Part shown: piece by piece, positions 42,500 to 50,217 of the stretch | Layout: each line of letters begins with the position of its first letter | Numbering within the stretch: the stretch's first letter is position 1 | Assembly: GCA_025454915.1 (NCBI GenBank) | Contig: JALONN010000012.1 | Location: forward strand, 1 to 64,000 | Origin: Raineya sp. | GTDB lineage: Bacteria; Bacteroidota; Bacteroidia; Cytophagales; Thermonemataceae | Length of the DNA: 64,000 nucleotides | Reading direction: 5' to 3' | Program-made: the position numbers and the translations under genes | Notes under the pieces: model-generated | What the model was told of the DNA's origin: nothing | Seen by the model: the letters and a program-made list of their open reading frames with translations, nothing else | Databases searched by the model: none

Positions 42500-42538
42500 G
42501 ATGAAGTTAGTACCGTTACTACTTGACTTCATCTTTTA
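42500..42538 (+). promoter_or_regulatory. Interrupted hairpin between rpsC and rplP
   Basis: GATGAAGT pairs with ACTTCATC and an inner TAGTA pairs with TACTA around CCGT, with a four-base bulge on the right arm, followed by TTTT. It resembles a leaky terminator or attenuator within the operon. Confidence 0.5.
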
Positions 42539-42569
42539 TCGTGTTTATCAGGTCTAAAACAGCAAAGCA

Positions 42570-42992
42570 ATGTTACAACCGAAAAGAACCAAATATAGAA
42601 AACAGCAAAAAGGACGTGTAAAAGGTCTCGCTACTCGCGGAGCAGAAATTGCTTTTGGATCTTTTGCTATCAAGTCTTTAGAAGCTGCTTGGATTACAGC
42701 TCGCCAAATTGAAGCAGCTCGTATTTCCATGACTCGTGAAATGAAACGTGAGGGACAAGTATGGATTCGTATTTTCCCTGATAAGCCTGTAACCAAAAAA
42801 CCTGCTGAGGTTCGTATGGGTAAAGGTAAAGGTGCTCCCGAATATTGGGTAGCTTGTATCAAGCCAGGAACAATTCTTTTTGAAATTGCTGGTGTGAAAC
42901 AAGAAGTGGCAGAAGAGGCGTTAAGACTCGCAGCTCAAAAATTACCTGTAAAGACTAAATTTGTAGTACGTAGAGACTACATTGAATCTTAA
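42570..42992 (+). CDS. rplP: Large subunit ribosomal protein uL16
   Basis: uL16 organises the tRNA-binding sites of the large subunit. The 140-residue protein starts MLQPKRTKYRKQQKGRVKGL and contains EAARISMTREMKREGQVWIRIFPDKPVT in part, the RMGKGKGAPEYWVA motif and the C-terminal AAQKLPVKTKFV. The length and every segment fit the family. It lies after the rpsC-rplP hairpin and 13 bases before rpmC. Confidence 0.98.
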   Translation: MLQPKRTKYRKQQKGRVKGLATRGAEIAFGSFAIKSLEAAWITARQIEAARISMTREMKREGQVWIRIFPDKPVTKKPAEVRMGKGKGAPEYWVACIKPGTILFEIAGVKQEVAEEALRLAAQKLPVKTKFVVRRDYIES

Positions 42993-43005
42993 TCCTTAAG
43001 AGACA

Positions 43006-43200
43006 ATGAAAGCAGTAGATTTAAAAAAACTTTCGCTTGATGAATTGAAAGCGAAATTGGTGCAGGAGCAAGACGCTCTCCTGAAACTCAAAATGGCTCA
43101 TGCCATTACACCTGTAGAGAACCCAATGAGAATCAGAGAGGCTCGTAAAGTGGTTGCCCGTATCCAAACGGTTATCAGAGAAAAAGAACTCGCTAAATAA
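43006..43200 (+). CDS. rpmC: Large subunit ribosomal protein uL29
   Basis: uL29 is a two-helix protein at the tunnel exit next to uL23. The 64-residue product has the pattern DLKKLSLDELKAKLVQEQDALLKLK in part, followed by NPMRIREARKVVARIQTVIREKE, which is the usual family signature (N-P-x-R-I-x-x-x-R-R-x-I-A-R). It follows rplP by 13 bases and precedes rpsQ by nine. Confidence 0.96.
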   Translation: MKAVDLKKLSLDELKAKLVQEQDALLKLKMAHAITPVENPMRIREARKVVARIQTVIREKELAK

Positions 43201-43209
43201 TCAAAGATT

Positions 43210-43479
43210 ATGGAACAAGTAGCACTACAACGAAATGCCCGCAAAGAAAAAGTAGGCAAAGTAGTAAGTAATAAAATGAATAAATCTATCGTAGTAGCTG
43301 TAGAACGTAGGGTAAAACACCCTATTTATGGTAAGTTTATGAAAAAAACTACCAAATTTATGGCTCACGATGAGAAGCAAGAGTGTAATATCGGTGATGT
43401 GGTTAAAATTATGGAATGCAGACCACTTAGCAAATTAAAACGTTGGAGATTAGTTTCAATTATTGAAAAGGCTAAATAA
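43210..43479 (+). CDS. rpsQ: Small subunit ribosomal protein uS17
   Basis: uS17 is a primary 16S rRNA-binding OB-fold protein. The 89-residue product shows RKEKVGKVVSNKMNKSIVVAVE, then RRVKHPIYGKFMKKTTKFMAHDE in part and CNIGDVVKIMECRPLSKLKRW, the canonical ending. It lies nine bases after rpmC and is followed by rplN after two bases. Confidence 0.97.
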   Translation: MEQVALQRNARKEKVGKVVSNKMNKSIVVAVERRVKHPIYGKFMKKTTKFMAHDEKQECNIGDVVKIMECRPLSKLKRWRLVSIIEKAK

Positions 43480-43481
43480 GT

Positions 43482-43850
43482 ATGATACGTCAAGAATCAA
43501 GACTCAATGTAGCAGATAATAGCGGTGCCAAAGAGGTTCTTTGTATCCGTATTTTGGGTGGTACAGGCAAAAAATTTGCTTCAGTTGGCGATAAAATTAT
43601 CGTGAGCATCAAGTCAGCTCTTCCTTCTGGTAATGCAAAAAAAGGTACTGTATCCAGAGCTGTTATCGTAAGAACTAAAAAAGAAGTTCGTAGAAAAGAC
43701 GGTTCTTATATCCGTTTCGAAGATAATGCAGCAGTTTTGCTTAACAATAACGACGAACCTAAAGGTACTCGTATCTTCGGACCAGTTGCTCGTGAATTGC
43801 GTGAAAAGCAATTTATGAAAATTGTATCATTAGCCCCAGAAGTTATTTAA
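43482..43850 (+). CDS. rplN: Large subunit ribosomal protein uL14
   Basis: uL14 forms an intersubunit bridge and binds the silencing factor RsfS. The 122-residue protein begins MIRQESRLNVADNSGAKEVL and includes GDKIIVSIKSALP, KGTVSRAVIVRTKKEVRRKDG in part, and IFGPVARELREKQFMKIVSLAPEVI in part. It matches the family from end to end. It starts two bases after rpsQ and ends four bases before rplX. Confidence 0.98.
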   Translation: MIRQESRLNVADNSGAKEVLCIRILGGTGKKFASVGDKIIVSIKSALPSGNAKKGTVSRAVIVRTKKEVRRKDGSYIRFEDNAAVLLNNNDEPKGTRIFGPVARELREKQFMKIVSLAPEVI

Positions 43851-43854
43851 AGAT

Positions 43855-44196
43855 ATGGAAAGAAAGCATAACAAGCAGCAGAAGCTTCATATCAAAACTG
43901 GTGATATGGTTTTGGTAATTGCAGGTGTTTCTAAAGGTAAAAAAGGAAAGGTTAAAGAAATCCTTACTGAAAAAAGCCGTGCAATTGTTGAAGGTTTGAA
44001 TATAGTTAAAAAACACGTGAAGCCTTCAGCTAACCAACCTCAAGGTGGTATAGTTGAAAAAGAGGCTGGTATTCACATCAGTAATTTGATGTTGATTGAC
44101 CCTAAAACAGGAGAACCTACCCGTACTGGTAGAAAATTGAATGAAAAGGGTAAACTTCAAAGATTTTCTAAAAAGACTAAAGAGTTTATACAATAA
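43855..44196 (+). CDS. rplX: Large subunit ribosomal protein uL24
   Basis: uL24 starts large subunit assembly and lies near the tunnel exit. The 113-residue protein has the KOW motif in IKTGDMVLVIAGVSKGKKGKV, then RAIVEGLNIVKKHVKPS and the C-terminal region KTGEPTRTGRKLNEKGKLQR. It overlaps the start of rplE by one base (stop TAA/ATG), which suggests translational coupling. Confidence 0.97.
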   Translation: MERKHNKQQKLHIKTGDMVLVIAGVSKGKKGKVKEILTEKSRAIVEGLNIVKKHVKPSANQPQGGIVEKEAGIHISNLMLIDPKTGEPTRTGRKLNEKGKLQRFSKKTKEFIQ

Positions 44197-44756
44197 TGGC
44201 AACAACTCCCAGACTTAAAGAGAAGTTCGTAAAAGAAATTGCATCTACATTGAAAGATAAATTTCAATACAAATCTGTGATGCAAGTACCTAAACTTACT
44301 AAAATTGTAGTAAATAAAGGTATTGGTGCTGCGGTTGCTGACAAAAAACTTGTTGAGCAAGGAGTAGAAGAACTTACAACTATTACAGGACAAAAAGCAG
44401 TAGCTACTTACTCTAAAAAGGCTATCTCCAATTTCAAATTGCGTGAAAATATGCCTATTGGTGCAAGAGTTACTTTACGTGGAAATACCATGTACGAATT
44501 CCTAGACCGTTTGATGACTGTAGCTCTTCCTCGTGTAAGAGATTTTAAAGGTATCAGCGAAAAAGGGTTTGATGGTAGAGGAAATTACACTTTGGGTGTA
44601 AAAGAGCAAATCATTTTCCCTGAGATCAGTATAGATAAAGTGAATCGTATTTCTGGTATGGATATTACTTTTGTAACTACAGCAGAAACTGACGAAGAAG
44701 CTTTTGAATTACTTAAAGCATTTGGAATGCCTTTTGCAAATCAGAAAAAATCTTAA
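44196..44756 (+). CDS. rplE: Large subunit ribosomal protein uL5
   Basis: uL5 binds 5S rRNA and contacts the P-site tRNA. The 186-residue protein shows MQVPKLTKIVVNKGIGAAV, ITGQKAVATYSKKAISNFKLRENMPIG in part, GNTMYEFLDRLMTVALPRVRDF in part and ISGMDITFVTTAETDEEAFELL in part. The length is standard. Its ATG overlaps the rplX stop, and rpsN follows after 15 bases. Confidence 0.98.
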   Translation: MATTPRLKEKFVKEIASTLKDKFQYKSVMQVPKLTKIVVNKGIGAAVADKKLVEQGVEELTTITGQKAVATYSKKAISNFKLRENMPIGARVTLRGNTMYEFLDRLMTVALPRVRDFKGISEKGFDGRGNYTLGVKEQIIFPEISIDKVNRISGMDITFVTTAETDEEAFELLKAFGMPFANQKKS

Positions 44757-44771
44757 AAACTATCTAAGACA

Positions 44772-45041
44772 ATGGCAAAAGAATCAATGAAAGCTCGCGA
44801 GCGTAAAAGAGCTAAGTTAGTAGCTAGATACGCTGAGAAAAGAGAAGCTCTTAAAGCTGCTGGAGATTATGAAGCTTTAGATAAATTACCTAAAAACGCA
44901 TCACCCGTACGTTTGCACAACCGTTGCAAAATCACAGGTCGTCCTAAAGGTTATATCAGAAGATTTGGTATTTCTAGGGTATTATTAAGAGAATGGGCTT
45001 CTCAAGGTAAAATCCCTGGTTTGACAAAAGCTAGCTGGTAA
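44772..45041 (+). CDS. rpsN: Small subunit ribosomal protein uS14, zinc-free form
   Basis: uS14 completes the head of the 30S subunit. The 89-residue product is the long, zinc-free type: only one cysteine is left in the region LHNRCKITGRPKGYIRRFGI where short uS14 proteins carry a CxxC...CxxC zinc ribbon. It ends REWASQGKIPGLTKASW, as usual. It is the last gene before an internal terminator and promoter, so it closes the first transcription block of the superoperon. Confidence 0.97.
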   Translation: MAKESMKARERKRAKLVARYAEKREALKAAGDYEALDKLPKNASPVRLHNRCKITGRPKGYIRRFGISRVLLREWASQGKIPGLTKASW

Positions 45042-45068
45042 CATTTGGAAAATAATATAAAAAAAATT

Positions 45069-45102
45069 AACATTTTGATTTGCAAATCAAAATGTTTTTT
45101 TT
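45069..45102 (+). terminator. Intrinsic terminator between rpsN and rpsH
   Basis: A perfect 28-base palindrome centred between 45082 and 45083 (arm AACATTTTGATTTG) is directly followed by a run of T residues to 45102. The left arm ends with TTTG, which also serves as the minus-33 element of the next promoter. Confidence 0.85.
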
Positions 45103-45109
45103 AACTTTG
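45079..45109 (+). promoter_or_regulatory. Promoter of the rpsH-led block
   Basis: TTTG at 45079-45082 and TAACTTTG at 45102-45109 are 19 bases apart. The promoter restarts transcription immediately after the terminator. A short hairpin (CCTCAA/TTGAGG, 45113-45125) begins three bases after the minus-7 box. Confidence 0.8.
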
Positions 45110-45145
45110 CGTCCTCAATTTGAGGGCTTTAATTCATTGTGTATC

Positions 45146-45550
45146 ATGGTAACAACAGACCCTATTGCAGATTATCTAACAAGATTAAGAAACGCAATAA
45201 AAGCAAAACATAGAATCGTTGAGATTCCTGCTTCAAACATTAAGAAGGCAATGACAAAAGTATTGCATGATAAAGGTTACATTCAAAACTATAAATTTGA
45301 AGAAACTGCTAATCATCAAGGACTTATTAAAATTGCTTTAAAGTATAACCCTACTACTAAAGAGCCAGCCATCACGAAAATTTCTCGTGTAAGTACACCA
45401 GGTTTGCGTCAGTATGTGGGTGTAGATAATATACCAAGAGTCCTGAACGGTCTAGGAGTAGCTATTATTTCTACTTCTAAAGGTGTAATGACCGATAAGG
45501 AAGCACGCACCCTCAACGTAGGTGGCGAGGTATTGTGCTACGTTTATTAA
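45146..45550 (+). CDS. rpsH: Small subunit ribosomal protein uS8
   Basis: uS8 is a primary binder of the central domain of 16S rRNA; in E. coli it also represses the spc operon. I chose the ATG at 45146 (MVTTDPIADYLTRLRNAIKA), the universal start of the family, over an upstream in-frame ATG at 45080 that lies inside the terminator. The 134-residue protein ends LGVAIISTSKGVMTDKEAR and GGEVLCYVY, as usual. It leads the second transcription block of the superoperon behind its own promoter and leader hairpin. Confidence 0.98.
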   Translation: MVTTDPIADYLTRLRNAIKAKHRIVEIPASNIKKAMTKVLHDKGYIQNYKFEETANHQGLIKIALKYNPTTKEPAITKISRVSTPGLRQYVGVDNIPRVLNGLGVAIISTSKGVMTDKEARTLNVGGEVLCYVY

Positions 45551-45572
45551 CATAACGTCAAAAAAAAGAACA

Positions 45573-46127
45573 ATGTCAAGAATTGGAAAAAAACCGATTG
45601 CTCTGCCAGACAAAGTTTCTGTTACACTCAAAGGAAATACTGTAAGTGTAAAAGGACCTAAAGGTGAATTGAGCCAAACCATCGACCCTGACATGAAAGT
45701 TTCAGTAGAAGATGGTACTGTAGTAGTTGAAAGACCTACAGAACAAAAAAGACATAAGGCTTTACATGGATTGTACAGAGCCTTAATCAACAACATGGTA
45801 GTTGGTGTAAGCGAAGGCTATAAAATCTCCTTGGAACTTGTAGGGGTAGGTTATAAAGCTAGTGCTACAGGTAGCATCTTAGAATTATCTCTAGGTTACT
45901 CTCACCCTATTTTCTTTGCTCTACCTTCTGAAATTAAAGTTACAACAGTAACTGAAAAAGGTAAGAACCCTTTAATTCATTTAGAAGGTATCGATAAGCA
46001 ATTGATAGGTCATATCGCAGCAAAAATCAGATCTTTACGTCCTGTTGAACCTTACAAAGGTAAAGGTGTGCGTTTTGTTGGTCAAGAAATTAGAAGAAAA
46101 GCTGGTAAAACTGCCTCTAAAAAATAA
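45573..46127 (+). CDS. rplF: Large subunit ribosomal protein uL6
   Basis: uL6 has two similar domains and lies near the translation factor site. The ATG at 45573 gives MSRIGKKPIALPDKVSV, the family's start, and 184 residues; the open frame runs further upstream into rpsH in another context, which I disregard. Other landmarks are VSEGYKISLELVGVGYKA, LGYSHPIFFALP and the end RSLRPVEPYKGKGVRFVGQ. It is followed after six bases by rplR. Confidence 0.98.
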   Translation: MSRIGKKPIALPDKVSVTLKGNTVSVKGPKGELSQTIDPDMKVSVEDGTVVVERPTEQKRHKALHGLYRALINNMVVGVSEGYKISLELVGVGYKASATGSILELSLGYSHPIFFALPSEIKVTTVTEKGKNPLIHLEGIDKQLIGHIAAKIRSLRPVEPYKGKGVRFVGQEIRRKAGKTASKK

Positions 46128-46133
46128 TGAACT

Positions 46134-46481
46134 ATGGCTACAAATAAAGCAAACAGAAGACAGAAAATTAAGCGTAGAATTAGAGGTAATGTTTTTGGTA
46201 CAGTTGCCAGACCACGCCTTTCAATATTCAGATCTAACACACGTATCTACGCTCAGATTATTGATGATACAAAAGGTGTTACTATTGCTAGTGCATCTTC
46301 ACATGACATCAATGCGACAAAGATAAATATCGAGACTGCTAAAGAAGTAGGTAAAAAATTGGCTGAAAAAGCTACTGCTAACGGAGTAACAGCTGTAGTT
46401 TTCGACAGAAATGGTTATCTCTATCACGGTAAAGTAAAAGCTTTGGCTGATGGAGCAAGAGAAGGCGGTTTACAATTCTAA
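46134..46481 (+). CDS. rplR: Large subunit ribosomal protein uL18
   Basis: uL18 binds 5S rRNA together with uL5. The 115-residue protein has the basic N-terminus KANRRQKIKRRIRGNVFGT, then ARPRLSIFRSNTRIYAQIID, a middle SASSHDI and the conserved end VVFDRNGYLYHGKVKALADGAREGGLQF in part. Everything fits the family. It follows rplF by six bases and precedes rpsE by twelve. Confidence 0.97.
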   Translation: MATNKANRRQKIKRRIRGNVFGTVARPRLSIFRSNTRIYAQIIDDTKGVTIASASSHDINATKINIETAKEVGKKLAEKATANGVTAVVFDRNGYLYHGKVKALADGAREGGLQF

Positions 46482-46493
46482 AAAAAGACAACA

Positions 46494-47003
46494 ATGAACA
46501 AAAGAATCGTTAAAGTAAGCGAACTTGAACTCAAAGAAAGAGTAGTAGCCGTAGAAAGAGTAGCTAAAGTAGTGAAAGGTGGTCGTCGTTTTAGCTTTGC
46601 TGCTATTGTAGTAGTAGGTAACGGTGATGGTGTAGTAGGATATGGCTTAGGTAAAGCAAACGAAGTTACAGATGCTATTACAAAAGGTATTCAAGATGCA
46701 AAGAAAAACTTGGTACAAGTTCCTATCATAAAGCATACAATTCCCCATGAAGCTCATGGAAAATTCTGTGGTGGTAGAGTATTTGTGAAGCCTGCTGCTG
46801 CTGGTACTGGTGTAATTGCAGGTGGTGCGATGCGTGCTGTATTAGAAAGTGCTGGTATCAAAGACGTACTTGCAAAATCTAAAGGTTCATCAAATCCTCA
46901 TAACGTAGTAAAAGCTACTATTGATGCCCTTTTAAAGTTAAGAGCTCCTCATAGTGTAGCTCGCCAAAGAGGTGTAAGCATGGATAAAGTATTTAATGGA
47001 TAA
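46494..47003 (+). CDS. rpsE: Small subunit ribosomal protein uS5
   Basis: uS5 helps form the mRNA entry tunnel and affects decoding accuracy. The 169-residue protein shows RVAKVVKGGRRFSFAAIVVV, the double-stranded RNA-binding loop GDGVVGYGLGKANEVTDAI, VKPAAAGTGVIAGGAMRAVLE and the C-terminal NVVKATIDALLKLRAPHSVA. The stop codon lies five bases before the ATG that I prefer for rpmD. Confidence 0.98.
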   Translation: MNKRIVKVSELELKERVVAVERVAKVVKGGRRFSFAAIVVVGNGDGVVGYGLGKANEVTDAITKGIQDAKKNLVQVPIIKHTIPHEAHGKFCGGRVFVKPAAAGTGVIAGGAMRAVLESAGIKDVLAKSKGSSNPHNVVKATIDALLKLRAPHSVARQRGVSMDKVFNG

Positions 47004-47007
47004 GACA

Positions 47008-47187
47008 ATGGCAAAAGTTAGAGTAACACAGACAAATAGCCTAATTGGTCGTCCTGAGAGACAACACAAAATTATGCAGGCTCTTGGTTTAGGCAGAATA
47101 GGTAAATCACGTGAGTTTGAAAATACTCCTCAAATTCAAGGTATGATTAATAAGGTAACTCACTTGGTAAAAGTAGAGAATCTTTAA
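47008..47187 (+). CDS. rpmD: Large subunit ribosomal protein uL30
   Basis: uL30 is a small protein of bacterial and archaeal large subunits. I chose the ATG at 47008 (MAKVRVTQTNSLIGRPERQH), which gives the usual 59 residues; an ATG at 46996 would overlap rpsE by eight bases. The IGRPERQHKIMQALGLGRIG segment and the end INKVTHLVKVE are typical. The 95-base gap to rplO contains a long inverted repeat. Confidence 0.95.
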   Translation: MAKVRVTQTNSLIGRPERQHKIMQALGLGRIGKSREFENTPQIQGMINKVTHLVKVENL

Positions 47188-47193
47188 AAATAT

Positions 47194-47235
47194 TTTAAGT
47201 TTTAAGTTTACTTTCTTGTAAGCTTAAAACTTAAA
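47194..47235 (+). promoter_or_regulatory. Intergenic inverted repeat between rpmD and rplO
   Basis: TTTAAGTTTTAAG and CTTAAAACTTAAA form a perfect 13-bp AT-rich stem around a 16-base loop. A mixed TTTTAG follows rather than a clean T-run, so it may be a processing or stability element rather than a terminator. Confidence 0.5.
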
Positions 47236-47282
47236 TTTTAGTAATTAGCGTTCAGCGTAAGCGAGTTAAACCAAAAAAAGCA

Positions 47283-47729
47283 ATGAAATTACACGAATTA
47301 AAACCTGCTGCTGGTTCTATTAAAACCAACAAAAGATTGGGTAGAGGTGCAGGTTCTGGTATGGGTGGAACATCTACCAGAGGACACAAAGGAGCGAAAT
47401 CTCGTTCTGGTTACAAATCTAAAAGAGGATTTGAAGGGGGACAAATGCCACTTCAAAGACGTATTCCTAAGTTCGGATTCAAAAATCCTTTCAAAGTGGA
47501 GTATAAACCTATCAACTTGGATACCATTGCAGAAATGGCAGAGCAATTCTCTGTACAAGTAATTGATATGGCATTCTTACAACAACATGGCTTTGCTGCT
47601 AAAAAAGATTTGATTAAAGTATTGGGTAGAGGTGAACTCAAAGCAAAATTGAGTGTAACTGCTCATGCATTCTCTAAATCAGCGAAAGAAGCCATCGAAA
47701 AATCAGGAGGCACAGCCACCACACTCTAA
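47283..47729 (+). CDS. rplO: Large subunit ribosomal protein uL15
   Basis: uL15 is a late assembly protein that reaches deep into the large subunit. The 148-residue protein begins MKLHELKPAAGSIKTNKRLG and has the Gly/Arg-rich extension GRGAGSGMGGTSTRGHKGAK, then GQMPLQRRIPKFGFKNPFKV and a C-terminal VTAHAFSKSAKEAIEKSGG. It lies directly before secY, three bases apart, in the standard order. Confidence 0.98.
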   Translation: MKLHELKPAAGSIKTNKRLGRGAGSGMGGTSTRGHKGAKSRSGYKSKRGFEGGQMPLQRRIPKFGFKNPFKVEYKPINLDTIAEMAEQFSVQVIDMAFLQQHGFAAKKDLIKVLGRGELKAKLSVTAHAFSKSAKEAIEKSGGTATTL

Positions 47730-47732
47730 GTT

Positions 47733-49079
47733 ATGAAGAAGCTTATTCAAAATATCAAAAATATATTTGCCATAGAGGAGTTGAGAAGACGTATTCTCAA
47801 CACTCTTATTTTATTATTAGTATTCCGTATTGGAGCACATATAGTATTGCCTGGCATCAATCCTGAAAAACTAACAACCAAAGCTAATGCATCAAAAGGA
47901 CTTTTGGGGTTATTGGATACGTTCTTGGGAGGAGCCTTCCAAAATGTAGCTGTTTTTGCTTTGGGTATTATGCCTTATATCTCAGCATCAATTGCTGTGC
48001 AACTACTTACAGTTGCTTTACCTAATTTCCAGAAAATGCAAAAGGAAGGAGATTCTGGTAGAAAGAAACTAACTCAAATTACGAAATACTTAACAATTAT
48101 CTTTACAATTGTTCAGTCTTATGCTTACTTACAAAACCCTGATATATTGGGTGCTGTAAGACCAGAAGTAGGTATAACTTACTTTGTTATTTCATCTATT
48201 TTAATTCTTACAGCTGGTACCATGTTTTGTATGTGGTTAGGAGATAGAATTACAGATAGAGGAATAGGAAACGGTGTATCTATGCTTATTATGGTGGGTA
48301 TTGTATCTAGATTCCCACAAGCAATTATGCTAGAAGTAATGGCTCGTTTTGGTAAAAAAGCAACTGTAGGAGGACCTTTCTTATTATTAATAGAGTTTGT
48401 CTTATTATTCTTCATTGTATTGCTTGTTGTAATGTTTACTCAAGCCATCAGAAGAATACCTGTTCAGTATGCAAAACAAGTAGTTGGTAATAAAGTATAT
48501 GGAGGTCAGAGACAATATATTCCATTGAAATTGAATACTTCTGGAGTAATGCCTATTATCTTTGCTCAATCGTTAATGTTCTTGCCATCTTTATTAGCTG
48601 GATTATTTAAAGGAAGTGAATCTGCTCAGACCGTTGTAAATATATTCTCAAACCAATTTGGCTGGCAATATAATTTGATATTCGCATTGATGATCTTGAT
48701 ATTCACATATTTCTATACTGCTATTACAATTAATCCAAAGCAAATAGCTGATGATATGAAGCGTAATGGAGGGTTCATTCCAGGAGTAAAACCTGGTGAC
48801 CCAACAGCAGAATATATAGATGGTGTTTTATCTAGGATTACCTTGCCAGGGGCATTATTTTTAGCTGTAATAGCTATACTACCTTCGTTGGTTCGTGTTA
48901 CAATGGATGTTGACTCTAATTTTGCTGCATTCTTTGGAGGAACTTCACTACTGATTATGGTAGGGGTAGTATTGGATACACTTCAGCAAATAGAAAGCTA
49001 TTTGTTAATGAAACATTATGAAGGTTTGATGGAGTCAGGTAAAATCTCTGATACATCTAATATGGCAATGGTACAATGA
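47733..49079 (+). CDS. secY: Protein translocase channel subunit SecY
   Basis: SecY forms the membrane channel for protein export with SecE and SecG. The 448-residue protein has ten hydrophobic helices, starting with RILNTLILLLVFRIGAHIVLPG in part, and shows FALGIMPYISASIAVQLL, the GNGVSMLIMVGIVSRFPQ segment, the cytoplasmic loop RRIPVQYAKQ and NTSGVMPIIFAQSL. The C-terminus is standard. Its stop overlaps the ATG of map by four bases. Confidence 0.98.
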   Translation: MKKLIQNIKNIFAIEELRRRILNTLILLLVFRIGAHIVLPGINPEKLTTKANASKGLLGLLDTFLGGAFQNVAVFALGIMPYISASIAVQLLTVALPNFQKMQKEGDSGRKKLTQITKYLTIIFTIVQSYAYLQNPDILGAVRPEVGITYFVISSILILTAGTMFCMWLGDRITDRGIGNGVSMLIMVGIVSRFPQAIMLEVMARFGKKATVGGPFLLLIEFVLLFFIVLLVVMFTQAIRRIPVQYAKQVVGNKVYGGQRQYIPLKLNTSGVMPIIFAQSLMFLPSLLAGLFKGSESAQTVVNIFSNQFGWQYNLIFALMILIFTYFYTAITINPKQIADDMKRNGGFIPGVKPGDPTAEYIDGVLSRITLPGALFLAVIAILPSLVRVTMDVDSNFAAFFGGTSLLIMVGVVLDTLQQIESYLLMKHYEGLMESGKISDTSNMAMVQ

Positions 49080-49891
49080 TAATTTTAAAGACTCCAGCTG
49101 AAATAGAAGTTATCAGACAAAGTGCTCTTATTCTTGGCAAAACTCATGGAGAAGTTGCCAAATGGATAGAGCCAGGTGTGAAAACATCGCAGTTGAATAA
49201 AATAGCAGAAGAATATATCAGAGATAATCAAGCAATACCTTCTTTTAAAGGTTACGAAATTAGTAGTACACACGTCCCTTTCCCTGGTGCTTTGTGTATT
49301 TCAGTAAATGAACAAGTAGTACATGGATTTCCTAGTAGCTATGAATTGAAAGAAGGTGATATTATATCAGTAGATTGCGGAGTTTATAAAGATGGTTTTC
49401 ATAGTGATAGTGCATATACATATCCTGTAGGTGAAGTATCTCAGGAAGTAATGCAACTCCTTAAAGTAACAAAGGAATCTCTTTATAAAGGTATTGAACA
49501 AGTAAAATTTGGAGCAAGAATAGGAGATATAAGTTATGCTATCCAAAAGCATGCAGAGAGTTTTGGATTTTCGGTTGTGAGAGAATTAGTAGGACATGGA
49601 TTGGGAAGATCTCTACACGAAAAACCTGAGGTGCCCAATTTTGGAAAAAGAGGTAAGGGGACAATGCTAAAAAATGGAACAGTGATAGCTATAGAACCCA
49701 TGATTAATATGGGTAAAAAAGAAGTGGTTCAGGAAAGAGATGGATGGACTATCAGAACAGCTGACAGAAAACCTTCAGCTCATTTTGAACACACAGTGGC
49801 TGTCAATGGTAATCAGGCAGATATTCTTACTACATTTCAATACATAGAAGAAGTTTTAGAAAAAAAATATGGCAAAGCAAACATCTATTGA
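49076..49891 (+). CDS. map: Methionine aminopeptidase, type I
   Basis: MetAP removes the initiator methionine from new proteins. The 271-residue type Ia enzyme shows the metal-binding residues in VDCGVYKDGFHSDSAYTY (two Asp), GHGLGRSLHEKPEVPNFG (His) and later Glu in IAIEPM and FEHTVAV. It overlaps secY by four bases at its start and infA by 23 bases at its end, an unusually long overlap that favours coupled translation of infA. adk, which often separates secY and map, is absent here. Confidence 0.97.
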   Translation: MIILKTPAEIEVIRQSALILGKTHGEVAKWIEPGVKTSQLNKIAEEYIRDNQAIPSFKGYEISSTHVPFPGALCISVNEQVVHGFPSSYELKEGDIISVDCGVYKDGFHSDSAYTYPVGEVSQEVMQLLKVTKESLYKGIEQVKFGARIGDISYAIQKHAESFGFSVVRELVGHGLGRSLHEKPEVPNFGKRGKGTMLKNGTVIAIEPMINMGKKEVVQERDGWTIRTADRKPSAHFEHTVAVNGNQADILTTFQYIEEVLEKKYGKANIY

Positions 49892-50087
49892 GCAAGACGG
49901 AACCATTACAGAAGCACTTTCTAATGCAATGTTTAGAGTAGAGCTTCAGAATGGACATGAAGTAATTGCCCATATTTCGGGTAAGATGAGGATGAATTAC
50001 ATCAAGATTTTACCTGGAGATAAAGTGAAAATCGAAATGTCGCCTTACGACCTCACGAAAGGCAGAATTGTTTATCGTTACAAATAA
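49869..50087 (+). CDS. infA: Translation initiation factor IF-1
   Basis: IF-1 blocks the A site of the 30S subunit during initiation. The 72-residue OB-fold protein has KQTSIEQDGTITEALSNAMF, RVELQNGHEVIAHISGKMRM in part, NYIKILPGDKVKIEMSPYDL and GRIVYRYK at its end, the complete family pattern. Its ATG lies within the last codons of map. It precedes rpmJ by eleven bases. Confidence 0.98.
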   Translation: MAKQTSIEQDGTITEALSNAMFRVELQNGHEVIAHISGKMRMNYIKILPGDKVKIEMSPYDLTKGRIVYRYK

Positions 50088-50098
50088 AATATACTGTT

Positions 50099-50215
50099 AT
50101 GAAAGTACGAGCTTCTGTGAAGAAACGCAGTGCAGACTGTAAAATAATCCGTAGAAAAGGAAAAATCTATGTGATTAACAAAAAGAATCCAAAATATAAA
50201 CAAAGACAAGGTTAG
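50099..50215 (+). CDS. rpmJ: Large subunit ribosomal protein bL36, zinc-free form
   Basis: bL36 is the smallest standard ribosomal protein. The 38-codon frame encodes MKVRASVKKRSADCKIIRRK, followed by GKIYVINKKNPKYKQRQG. The zinc-binding form has three Cys and one His (C11, C14, C27, H32 or H33); here only one Cys (C14) remains and the other ligands are changed, so this is the C-minus type that does not bind zinc. It stands in the canonical place between infA and rpsM, two bases before the latter. Confidence 0.97.
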   Translation: MKVRASVKKRSADCKIIRRKGKIYVINKKNPKYKQRQG

Positions 50216-50217
50216 TT

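Noticed and set aside
45452..45796. 114-codon minus-strand frame over rpsH and rplF
   Set aside because: It is antisense to two certain ribosomal protein genes and shows no family features.
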